From: Triplophysa rosa
Lineage: Eukaryota > Chordata > Actinopteri > Cypriniformes > Nemacheilidae
Direction of reading: 5' to 3'
Assembly (NCBI RefSeq): GCF_024868665.1
Contig: NC_079901.1
Span: forward strand, 820,286 to 884,285
DNA length: 64,000 bases
Under the pieces are notes generated by a model. It worked only from the letters and a program-made list of their open reading frames with translations, was not told where the DNA came from and did no database searches. This document shows, piece after piece, positions 33,014 to 43,123 of the stretch (position 1 is the first letter of the stretch; each line of letters begins with the position of its first letter). The position numbers were made by a program, and so were the translations under genes.

Positions 33014-34600
33014 CTCATCCATTTGTACAACAATAACATTAGCCATTGTGGCCATGTATTAGGATCGCATAGATGCGAGCGGGTGAAAGACGAGCCTGCA
33101 TTGTTGTGGAATCCCATAACACACCTAGAAAGGTGGTTCTCTGTACAGGAGAAAGCACACTGTTTTTGGCATTCAGCCCAAGCTCCTCCATGTGTGCCGG
33201 AACAATATCTTGAGGTTGAGCTGCCTTCTGCTCTGTTCTGCAAGAATTTGCAAATTGAGAATACGAATACCCCCCATGCGCTGGGGAGCTAGAGTTACAT
33301 CCACACATTTCTTCCTGTGTTGTGGAAGGATGGAGACATGAAAATAAGCGTGCTTGAGATCTATTGTGACAAACCAGTCCTGAGGTCTGATTTGTGTCAC
33401 AATCTTTTTGAGAGTTAACATTTTGAACCTGAGTTGCATAACAGAGTGATTTAGAAATCTCGGGCACAGACCTCCATCCTTCTTTGGCACAATAAAATAG
33501 CAACTTTAAAATCCTGCTTCCCTCTCATGCAGTGCTACTCTTTATATGGCACCTTTGCACAACAGGGTTTTCACTTCTTGTTCCATCACCAGAGCTCAGG
33601 GCGCACCTCCGTGTCGAACACCCGGTTGAAGCGCAGTGGGATGCAACAAAACTTAATCGCATACCGCCACTCTATAATGCACAGAACCCATTTTGATACA
33701 TTTGGCAGCTATTTCCATACTACTAATGGGACCAGTCTCTGTTGTTGTATGTGCCATGGAGATCGTTGCTGCCTGGCAGAATACATGTGACAGCTTCGGC
33801 ATAGCAACCTCCGATCGGAAATGGGCCCCATAAACTGAGGTGTAGCCTGTCTCATATTGATAAGGGCCACTCTCGACAGTCCTGGGACTGTTTCTTAGCC
33901 GAAGCCTTCTTCGCCTGAATGACTGCCCTAAGGTCGGTCTTCGGCTTAAAAGGCTTCGGCTGTAAATGTTTCCAGGTCCCCCATGACAGAGGAGGCACCC
34001 GGGGATGCCACGCTCACCTTCTGGCTCTGCCGGTATGAGGAGCTTGTCGACGGCTGGGACTGGTCCAGCCCCAGAGGATCAGTCATGCCAGGGGAGGTAA
34101 CGCTGTAACGCCTGACTGCGTGCCTCCTGAAACCTCTTGACGACTGTATTAAAAGTGTCGTCAAAGAGGCCGGAGGCAACAAGAGGGCGTCCAGGAGTAA
34201 TATTTAATCTGCAGATTTTATGTCAGATAAATTCAGCCACAAATGCCTCTCAGCAGTCACTAATGCTGCAATATAGCGCCCGATAGACTTAGCTGCCTTA
34301 CGTGTAGCTCGCAGAGAGACATGAGTGGCAACACAGAGATTTTTCCCAGATCCTGAGTCTAACCTCCCCCCCTGCGTCGGCCAATACCTTCAACAAGTCA
34401 GCCTGTTATGCCTGCATGAGAGCCATCGTGTGCAGACATGCTCCAGCCTGACTTGTTGCCATATACGCTTTGCCCACAAAGCTCGATGAAATTCTGTATG
34501 GCTTGTTGGGTTGCCTAGGAGCCTTCAGGGATGACGCCGAAATGATTCTTTGGCGAACGAGACTGACAATGATCATGCTTATTTTGGCACAGTTTATGCA
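33014..34600 (-). mobile_element. DIRS-type relic of a second subfamily
   Basis: On the minus strand a frame at 33490-33173 reads 'PKKDGGL', 'FKMLTLKKIVTQIRPQDWFV', 'TIDLKHAYFHVSILPQHRK' and then jumps to 'KCVDVTLAPQRMGGIRILN'. This is a DIRS RT from which the segment between motifs A and C is deleted, and YLDD is lost. Upstream on that strand (34600-33890) is gag-like debris with homology only at the level of composition. It differs clearly from copies A-C. The Tc1 element adjoins its 3' side. Confidence 0.65.
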
Positions 34601-34633
34601 ATGTAATGTATGTAATATATTGCTTAATTTCTG

Positions 34634-35150
34634 TTAAAGGAATAGTTCACCTTCAAAATGAAATTTCTGTCATCATTTACTCACCCTCTTTTAATTTCAA
34701 ACCTGTATGACTTTCTTCCGCAGAACACAAAAGAAGATATTTATAGAATGCTGTTAACAGCTCCCCCCAAACATCCGCCCCCCTTCACTTGCATTGGTTA
34801 CAAAATAGAAGTGAATGGGGGGCTGTGCTGTTCTGTTATGAACCTTTTTCAAAATATCTTCTTTTGTGTTCTGCAGAAGAAGTGAAGTGAAAGAGACCTA
34901 TTAGTCAGATATGGTGACCCATACCCGAAATGTGACCTCTGCATTTAACCCATCCAGAGAGTAGTGAACACACGCACAGCAAGTGGTGAACATGTTCACC
35001 CGGAGCAGTGGGCAGCTATCACTGGAGCTTACCCGCCGGCCCTGAGAATCGAACCTGCAACCTTCTGGTCACGAGTCCGACTCTCTAACCATTAGGCCAT
35101 GACTATTTTATAGAAGAAAGAAAGTCATATATACTTTAATGTACCATGCA
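34634..35150. mobile_element. TTAA-type MITE split by a SINE
   Basis: Starts 'ttaaaggaatagttcacc' with the familiar 'tcatttactcaccctc' and 'aacctgtatgactttcttc' blocks, then its inverted half ('cttcttttgtgttctgcaga'), resuming after the SINE with 'agaagaaagaaagtcata'. The expected right terminus is missing, so the element is truncated. It resembles, but is not the same as, the MITE at 8511-9003. Confidence 0.65.
34882..35111 (-). mobile_element. tRNA-derived SINE
   Basis: On the minus strand the first 60 bases contain an A-box-like 'tggcctaatggttagagagt' and a B-box 'ggttcgattctc', as in polymerase III promoters of fish SINEs; the body follows ('cactgctccgggtgaaca'). It is flanked by short direct repeats agaagaa (34875-34881 and 35112-35118). 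It inserted into the MITE that surrounds it. Confidence 0.75.
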
Positions 35151-35429
35151 TTTGGTAACCCAATGACAGATGTAACTTTGAGATTTAAGTGTATTGTCAT
35201 GTATTGTGATTATACGATCTGCTGAGAGACCAATAAAATAGGCCAATAACTTTTTTCCACAGATTTCTTTATGTTCAGACTGTGAAAATCAATTGTCAAT
35301 TGCAGAAAAAAATCTCACAGACAAAGAAGGTCCAGGTGTCAAAGAGTTAGATGCCTCAAAACATCTGACGATACAGAATTTTGCATCAACAGTTATTCCC
35401 AAACTTCAAGAGGAGTTTCTCACTAATCT

Positions 35430-38400
35430 ATTTCCCTTTGTCTCCTATTTTTATTAGCTAACCCCTTTTCGTCTGCCACCCTTATTTCTTAAGCAACAAG
35501 GTACATTTCTAATTGTAGCAAACCCACGTTTACTTATTTTTTTATATATATATTTACATACAATGTAAAGCAAGAAATTCTATTTCCTCTTTAAAAACAA
35601 ATGAAAGAATTTCAAGTAACCATTCAGAAATAGCATCATTTGTTTATTATTTTTTGAAAAACGCTACACCTCCCATACTGATAATGAAAAAATAAGAACA
35701 TTCTTACAAATAATTGAACATTATGTTCCCATAGTTTCTAATGTTTATAAAGATGCATGTGAGAATGTTATTTCCAAAGATGAGATCTCTACTGCTATTT
35801 TTTCAATGAAAAGGTGTAAATCTCCAGGACCTGATGGTTTAACCGTTGAATTCTATTGCACTTTTTGGGAGCTGATTGAAAATCCTTTATACAACGTGTT
35901 TAAAGAATGTTTAGAAAATAATGAAATGAGTACAACAATGAAACAAGGAGTTACTAGTTTAATTCTAAAACCCGATAAAGACCCTTTACTCATTCACAAT
36001 TGGAGGCCAATTACCTTGTTAAATGTAGTCTATACAATCTTAGCCTTAGTTTATGCTAACAGCCTGAAAAGTGGTTTAAATGGCAAAATTGGCGTTTCTC
36101 AAACTACACTGACCAAAATTATAAACGCATCACTTTTGTTTTTGCCCCCATTTTTCATGAGCTGAACTCAAAGATCTAAGACTTTTTCTATGTACACAAA
36201 AGGCCTATTTCTCTCAAATATTGTTCACAAATCTGTCTAAATCTGTGTTAGTGAGCACTTCTCCTTTGACAAGATAATCCATCCACCTCACAGGTGTGGC
36301 ATATCAAGATGCTGATTAGACAGCATGATTATTGTGTACACAGGTGTGCCTTAGGCTGGCCACAATAAAAGGCCACTCTAAAATGTGCAGTTTTACTGTA
36401 TTGCGGGGGTTCCGGGGGGGGGGGGGTGCAAAAACCAGTCAGTATCTGGTGTGACCACCATTTGCCTTACCCAGGGTTCTGTTATTGGCCCTATTTCAGT
36501 TTCCCTGTATATGTTGCCCCTGGGATCAGTTTTAGAAAAATATGGCATGTCCTACCATTTGTATGCAGACATACACAGGTCTATCTACCTTTGGGAGTGG
36601 GAGACAACAATGGCTCTAAATTGCTATTTGCTTGTTAGAGGAGGTTAAGAGCTGGATGACTCAGAATTCGCTTCAGTTAAATCAGGATAAAACTGAGATT
36701 ATGTTTTTTGGGTATTGTACATGTATTTGGGTTGATGGTCCGATATTGTCATGACCAAATAAGGAACTTAGGTGTGGTGTTTGACCTAGAGCTAAAATTT
36801 GACAAGCAGTGTAATGCTGTGGTAAAGACTTGTTTCTTCCAGATTAGGTCTATTGCTTGACTAAAGCCTATTCTGTCAAGAAAAGACTTAGAGAAGGTTA
36901 TTAACGCCTTTGTTTAGTCTCGTCTGGACTATTGCAATGTATTGTATGTGGAGTCCTGCCAGATCATTATTTCACGTTTGCAATTAGTTCAGAATGCAGC
37001 AGCTAGGCTACTAGTGGGTGCTAAGAAAAGTCATCATATATCCCCTATCTTAGCTTCGCTCAAGTGGCTACCAGTGAACTACAGGAAAAAATATAAAACT
37101 CTTTTGTTTGTTTTTAAAGCGGTGCATGGGTTAGCTCCTGCTTATGTGTCTGAGCTCATTGTGGTGCGTCAAGCACCTAGGTCTCTAAGATCCAATAATA
37201 CGTTATTGCTTACTGTCCCTCGTACTCATTTAAAGCCGAAAGGGGATCAGGCCTTTGCGGTTGCGGGGCCAAAGCTCTGGAATAGTCTTCCGCAGGAACT
37301 TAGAGAGGTCTCATCTTTAAATGCTTTTAAGGTGGAACTCAAAAACTATTTCTTGTCTTTAACCTTTGAGAGGGCAAGTTAGTTTTTGTTGTTAGTAGGA
37401 TGCGTGTTTCAGATGTGAATTGTTTTTAAATGCTTTAATGAAGTGTTTCTTGATTGTACCTTTTGATTGTACCTATTTGGTCTGCAGGTGCAGCTGAAAA
37501 GTACTTTATAAATAAAAATGAATGAATGAATGGTGGAACATTCTTCCTAACTCAATCCGGTTAATCTCTCACAACATTTAAAAAACTACTTAAAACCCAT
37601 TTTTTCTGTGAATAATTGACAGACAAATGAGAAAAAAACAAACCATCTCTCTTTCTCTCAACAGGTATTGTTCTGGCTTTTGTGGAAACTAGTAACTTGG
37701 TATTAGCACCTATTGTATTATTGCTCCTGTATGACATATAGCTTTATTGCTCCCTGAACTCTCTGTAAGTCGCTTTGGATAAAAGCGTCTGCTAAATGAC
37801 TAAATGTAAATGTAAGAAAGTGGGTGGACTTGATTTTCTTTTGACCTGTAATTTTTCACCTTTAAAATTACCAGTAAAGTTATCTAAATTCCATAAGCAA
37901 GCACTTTTAGCCTGAAAAAATGTGCTTTGTGCATAATTTCTCTCCTCATATAATGAAAAGTGATTTCTTTGATTCAAATTTTGAAATTTATTCTTATGAT
38001 TATTATTTTCTGTTCAAGTTAAATTTTCCTATAAAATATAAAGAATTTTCTACTATAAACAAAGCTATTCCCTCTGGACTTGCTAACCTAATGCGTAGTC
38101 ACTTGACATATTATAAAGTTCATAATAAAGATTGTAATTTCCTTATAAATGGAAAAAAGTATTTTGGATAAAAAGTTTACAAATAAAGATATCTGACAAG
38201 TATTTCATGAAAAAAAAGAAAGTTATTCCAGGAGGGAAATTTTATTGGAATGCTATCATTAATGATATTAATTGGAGAAAGGCATGGTTGCTACCCTATA
38301 GATTTTGTATTTCAAATAAGATAAGAGAAACTCATCTAAAGATTTTACACAAAATATATCCAACCAATATTTTACTTTCTACATTTTTGGATATTGGAAA

Positions 38401-38885
38401 TGAATGCGCTTTTTGTAACAGTTGTGAGGAGTCCGAATGTTATATATTTTTCGATTGTCCTAAAGTGCTATTATTTTGGGAAAATAACTTTCATGTTTTT
38501 TCTACAAAAATTGGTTAAATGATAACATTAGATTTGAAAGCAATAATTTGTTATTATCAACATAAAGACAAAAACATTGACAATCTTGTGAAGTTTATTA
38601 TCCTAAATGGCAATTCATAAATGTCGACTGTCTAAATATAGACCTTTATACAAAGTAATCTCAAACTTACTCTTTTATTGAAGTCTCTAAAAGTGAAAAA
38701 TCTAAAAGGTACATCTATTGTAAATTACTATGAGTCTGTCTTTGGCGTATTGTGAATGTCATTTTATTTTTTATTTTTTTGTGTTCTTCTACTTCATCTT
38801 TGGAGCTATTATTATTAATGCCTAGTTTTTTTGTATTGATAATCTACACTTTTGTAAGGTATATGTATTTTCTTGTTCAATAAAT
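35430..38885 (+). mobile_element. L1-clade LINE, decayed, interrupted by other repeats
   Basis: A frame at 35806-36165 reads 'KRCKSPGPDGLTVEFYCTFW' and 'SLILKPDKDPLLIHNWRPIT', typical L1 RT motifs. 38207-38518 reads 'ISNKIRETHLKILHKIYPTN' with 'CAFCNSCEESECYIFFDC', the L1 C-terminal Cys motif. Both are plus strand and from one element, separated by foreign repeats at about 36140-37830. Many stops lie between. The element ends about 38885 after 'tgttcaataaatgaaaag'. Confidence 0.75.
36470..37830 (+). mobile_element. L2/CR1-type LINE 3' fragments inside the L1
   Basis: Frames at 36440-36650 ('GSVIGPISVSLYMLPLGSVL', 'YHLYADI') and 36942-37382 ('[20 protein letters not shown]', 'APAYVSELI', 'GPKLWNSLPQELREVSSLNA') are the RT end and C-terminal region of an L2-like LINE, closing with (aatg)n-like repeats near 37520. 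A second 3' piece follows (37535-37830) with the well-known fish LINE tail 'gtcgctttggataaaagcgt' and 'ctgctaaatg'. They are decayed. 36140-36470 is another repeat, not classified. Confidence 0.7.
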
Positions 38886-39558
38886 GAAAAGCAGTATTCG
38901 AGGAGAGCACCATTGTTTGAAGAGAGTTTGTTTAAACTTTTGGATTATTATTGTGTGGTTTTCATCTTTGCCTGTTCTTTCATGTTTTTGTCACTGAGAT
39001 TGTTGTTCATCTACACATGAACTCACCGGCTTTATCTGGTTCATTATAATAGTTTATTTATTTATACTTTTGACAGTACCCTGTGGTTCAAGGGTTAACT
39101 TCATATGTCCATCCAACATCACTTTATACTCTTCTACACAATCTTGCTGTTTCTTGATCTCTCCTGCAGTCTTCATCAAGGTAGGATTTGTTTTAATGGA
39201 AGACATTTCTGCAGTTGTATGGTACCACTTTATGTTGTACATTTTAGTACCTGTTATTTAAGCTGTATGTAATTAAGATATATAGTTTTAGTGGATAAGA
39301 AGATACGTTATTTCATAAAATAATGATTCTTGTCATGGTTTCCAGTAAAATTTTAAACAGTCTTTAAAACTTAGAAGATAAGTTCTAAGAAAAGAAGAGA
39401 AATTCACAAAACTGTAAAGTGTTTGGTAATGTTTTATTAGCTTTATCTGCACAAATTGTGGGAGAAAACAGGTAATAAGGAGTTTGTTTAATGCCTGCTT
39501 ATGTTTTTTTTGTTAAAAATAAGGCAAACATATGTTTGCAAAAATAAACATAGTGTTT
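38886..39558. other. Non-coding stretch, nothing recognised
   Basis: AT-rich, no open frame with family resemblance and no RNA-gene signature. The segment 39420-39560 leads into the foldback repeat. Confidence 0.4.
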
Positions 39559-39974
39559 AAGAACACTATAAGATCAGGGAGTTTGAGTACATTTTGATAT
39601 CTAGGAACTTTTGTGAAAACAGGACGCAAATAAAAACTTAATCTACAGCATAACTGCAACACACACAGACATCAAGAATCAGTGTATGAACCTCGACAAT
39701 GGTGACAATCAACAGACTAATTCAGATAAACAGATAAACCGCAATGCATGTTGGGAATCATGAATGAGTTTTGTACTATGATGTTACCCTGCATGCATTG
39801 CAGTATAACATTTTCATTTGGTGATTGTCACCATTATTGAGGTTCATACACTAATTCTTGATGTCTGTGTGTGTTGCAGTTATGCTGTAGATTAAGTTTT
39901 AATTTGCATCCTGTTTTCACAAATGTTACTAGATATCAAAATGTACTCAAACTCCCTGATCTTATAGTGTTCTT
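39559..39974. repeat. Foldback repeat with about 150-bp arms
   Basis: The left arm (39559-39712) is the reverse complement of the right arm (39822-39974) with few mismatches: for example 'cactataagatcagggagtt' versus 'aactccctgatcttatagtg', and 'cagacatcaagaatcagtgt' versus its complement at 39850. The loop has a further small inverted pair (gcaatgcatg / catgcattgc). Most likely a MITE or a foldback element; no target duplication was identified. Confidence 0.85.
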
Positions 39975-40393
39975 TCATGATCATCAGCACAGCACTCAAA
40001 TGAGATGAAATCAGTGAATCAAACCACAACATGATGGTGATTTTAATGATCCCCAATCAACACTCGATTAGTTTCTCACTGCATTGCCATAAGGAATGAA
40101 CTTTATAAGCACACAGATACAGCATGCTAAAAACACAACCTATAAAAGTCAAGGGTCAAGAGCCCAACTCAAGAAAACACTGATCAACATGATGGTGACT
40201 TTTGTTAGCTGGGGACGTTCTTAACACATTCAAAAACTGGACACGGAATGTTTTTAAAACGTTTTCAAAAGCATGAAAAACCTCTAAGGAAAGTTCTTAT
40301 AACAAACTTTTGTTAGCTGGGTATATGTTTTCCGTGCTGTTTAAAGCAGAGTTACTAGCCGCTTCGGCGAAATCGCTTTTTTAAATGTCGTGC
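39975..40393. other. Non-coding stretch with a short direct repeat
   Basis: Contains 'acttttgttagctgggg' (near 40198) and 'aacttttgttagctgggta' (near 40306), a direct repeat of 14 bases about 108 bases apart. No gene is seen. It ends at the LTR at 40394. Confidence 0.4.
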
Positions 40394-40963
40394 TGTCAGG
40401 AATTCGAGGTGGAAGAACCCAGATGCAGGCAGGCAGTGAAGGGGTTAACAAGCAAGACTTTAATTAATAACAAAAAAACAAACAGAACACCCACGAGGGG
40501 GTAAACGACAAGGTGACAAAATAATAATACGAACACCAGGACTGTACAATAAACTAGACAATACTTTGACAGAGACTAAACTAAACACTTACTAAGACAG
40601 GTGAAACAGGAACACAGCAAACAGGGAGTACACGGACCGTAAGGCTAACATCAAACACTGGTAAGCACGACGAACGTACACAATACACAGTACAATCCAC
40701 CAGCACAGGACAAAGAAACATGAGGGCATTTATAGGAGAGACAAACGATGGATAACGACACAGGGCAGGTGAGGGTAATCAGACACGGCCGGGAAACAAT
40801 ACAGGAAACGAGAGGGGCGGGGCCAATGACGAGACACTGGAGAGAACGCATATTATTGTCTAAAGGACAATAATATGTTTCTCTCCACACATAACCACAG
40901 ACTTTGTCATGGCTCTGCTACAGGACCAAGAAAAACATGACTAAATGAAGCAGAGCCATGACA
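40394..40963 (-). mobile_element. 3' LTR of the gag-only element
   Basis: 570 bp, TG...CA ends, TATA-like 'tataaatg' near 40730 on the minus strand and an 'attaaag'-type signal near 40460. Highly similar to the 5' LTR at 42272-42849. Confidence 0.8.
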
Positions 40964-40998
40964 GAAGCCCCCCCCCTTTAATGAGCACCACCAGGTGC

Positions 40999-42236
40999 TC
41001 ACCAAGGGGTAGACGGACGAGACAAGACCGACTGGGTGACAGACAGAACAAGGCAAAACAAAGAAAACAAAATCAATGGTAGACACGACAAAATAACAAC
41101 AGGACTAGGGTGAGCCAACAAAAACAACAAACACGGGAGGGGGGGTGGGGCCAAACAAGGGCCCATAGGGGGCAGTCCAAAAGGGTTGGGTGAATAGTCG
41201 CAGTCCCTGGCTGCGCTCGAGGGCGCGGAGTCCTGGGTGGGACAGTCTTTGGCCCTGGGAATTTCCCAGGGGCCGGCTTGTCTGCCAGACTGGGGACCGG
41301 CTGGAAGGCCGGCTGGACAGGGCTTGACGCCGGCTGGAAGGTCGGCTGGACAGGGCTTGACGCCGGCTGGACAGGGCTTGACGCCGGCTGGAAGGTCGGC
41401 TGGATCGCCGGACTGGATCGCCGGCTGGATCGCCGGACTGGATTGCCGGACTGGATGCCGGCTGGATCGCCGGCCTGGGACGCTGGACTGGACGCCGGCT
41501 GGATCGCCGGACTGGACGCCAGCTGGATCGCCGGCCTGGGACGCCGGACTGGATGCCGGCAGCACCGGACTGGATGCCGGCTGCACCGGACTGGACGCCG
41601 ACTGGATGCTGACTGGATTACTGGACTGGACGCCGACTGGATTACCGGACTGGACACCGGGCTGGACACCGGTTGATGCACCGGCTGGGACGCCGGCTGA
41701 TGCTCCGGCAGGGAGGGAAGTCCGCGCTGCCCGCCGCTGCCTCTTTCTCTTCAGCCGAGCCACCCGCCTGGAGGTCGGCTGAAGGAAAGAGGCAAAGGGT
41801 GTGGCTGGCTCCGACTGGGACTCCTCAGACGTGGAGCCCCAGGACTCACGTCTCCCCCACTTCCCGCCGAGGCTCGCTGGCGGCGGAGAGGACGGTGTGG
41901 CGATGCCCACAACCCCGATCCGCAAGGGACCATCCTCGGGGATAGCCGCCAGCCCCATGAGAGGCTCCGCCATGGACATTCCACTGGGCTCCTCACGATT
42001 CATCGCGAGTTCGACCTGGTCCGCGAAGCCTAGGTGTCTCAACCGGCGCATCTCAGCTGGCTCGAAGGGTTCATCGAGGCAGCCGTTGAATATTACTTTC
42101 AACTCTGCCTCGGTGAACCCCGAGTAGCGCGCGGTGGACAGGAAGTCCATGGCGAAGTCTTTCACGGGGGCCCCCTCTGGCGGAAGCCGAACAGGACGTG
42201 ACCCTGGCGGCTCCTGTACGCCTCGTCCGACTCCAT
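40999..42236 (-). pseudogene. Gag-like ORF of gypsy-like element
   Basis: Reads from ATG 42236 ('MESDEAYRSRQGHVLFGFRQ'), hits a frame change in the G/C run at about 42168-42175, then continues for nearly 390 codons ('DFAMDFLSTARYSGFTEAEL', 'KVIFNGCLDEPFEPAEMRRL'). The second half (residues about 150-300) is a degenerate array of 'ASSPVQPA'-like and 'AGVKPCP' units, and the C-terminus is hydrophobic. There are no zinc knuckles or protease motif. The family recurs at 4790-5641. Function beyond 'gag-like by position' is unknown, and the frame change suggests this copy is inactive. Confidence 0.55.
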
Positions 42237-42271
42237 GCCGCCCGCTGGGTTCTGAACTGGCTGGTGGATTC

Positions 42272-42849
42272 TGTCAGGAATTCGAGGTGGAAGAACCCAG
42301 ATGCAGGCAGGCAGTGAAGGGGTTAACAAGCAAGACTTTAATAACAAAAAAACAGAAACTAAACACCCACGAGGGGGTAAACGACAAGGTGACAAAATAA
42401 TAATACAAACTCCAGGACCAAGGCTAACTAAACAATAAATTAGACAATACTTTGACAGAGACTAAACTAAACACATACTAAGACAGGTGAAACAGGAACA
42501 CAGCAAACAGGGAGTACACGGACCGTAAAGCTAACATCAAACACTGGTAAGCACGACGAACGTACACAATACACAGTACAATCCACCAGCACAGGACAAA
42601 GAAACATGAGGGCATTTATAGGAGAGACAAACGAAGGATAACGACACAGGGCAGGTGAGGGTAATCAGACACAGCCTGGAAACAATACAGGAAATGAGAG
42701 GGGCGGGGCCAATGACGAGACACTGGAGAGAACGTATATTATTGTCAAAAGGACAATAATATGTTTCTCTCCACACATAACCAAAGGCTTTGTCATGGCT
42801 CTGCCTCAGGACCAGGAAATCCAAGACTAGGTGAGGCAGAACCATGACA
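42272..42849 (-). mobile_element. 5' LTR of the gag-only element
   Basis: 578 bp with the same TG...CA ends. It contains a near-palindromic pair 'acatattattgtccttttga / caataatat' close to its 5' end, also present in the 3' LTR and in the solo LTR at 59205. The region after it on the minus strand starts 'gaatccaccagccagttc', where a primer-binding site would be; I do not identify the tRNA. Confidence 0.8.
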
Positions 42850-43123
42850 ATACACCTTGAAATATTTTTTTCTCAAGATTATTAGAAACATTTCAGTCAA
42901 GCATTGCCAAACCTTTGACTGGTAGTGAATGTGCAAAGATGTTCTGGCGGTGAACTGTGGGTTAAGGAGTGAAGAACTGACACCAGGAGAAGAGGTTACT
43001 TTTCTATCCTGCCTGATAATAAACAGAAGGCTATGTTATGCGATCAGCAGTTATAGATCAGCATATTTTATAACGGCTTTGCATACAAAAATAACACACA
43101 AACTCTGTTCCTACAGAAATAGA

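Larger units (their letters stand above)
40394..42849 (-). mobile_element. Gypsy-like LTR retroelement, gag-only, both LTRs
   Basis: About 2.46 kb on the minus strand: 5' LTR 42272-42849, a gag-like ORF from 42236, a long Pro/Gln/Ser/Val repeat zone, a polypurine tract at 40964-40980 and 3' LTR 40394-40963. Both LTRs start TGTCATGG and end CCTGACA. They differ by small indels (for example near 40550 and 42415). There is no room for protease, RT or integrase, so it needs help in trans. No target-site duplication is visible (left flank ends gtcgtgc, right flank starts ataca), and the right LTR edge coincides with the start of the NAT-region duplication. Confidence 0.85.

Noticed and set aside
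35041..35103. tRNA gene on the minus strand
   Set aside because: Has A- and B-box-like segments but continues into a SINE body and is flanked by short direct repeats; no proper acceptor stem was seen.
40394..42849. Endogenous retrovirus
   Set aside because: No pol or env region, no retroviral gag motifs and only 2.46 kb; better described as a non-autonomous gypsy-like element.
42929..43123. 65-residue N-terminal extension of NAT copy 2
   Set aside because: Chance open frame through the 5' flank; copy 1 lacks it and 290 codons from 43124 is the family length.
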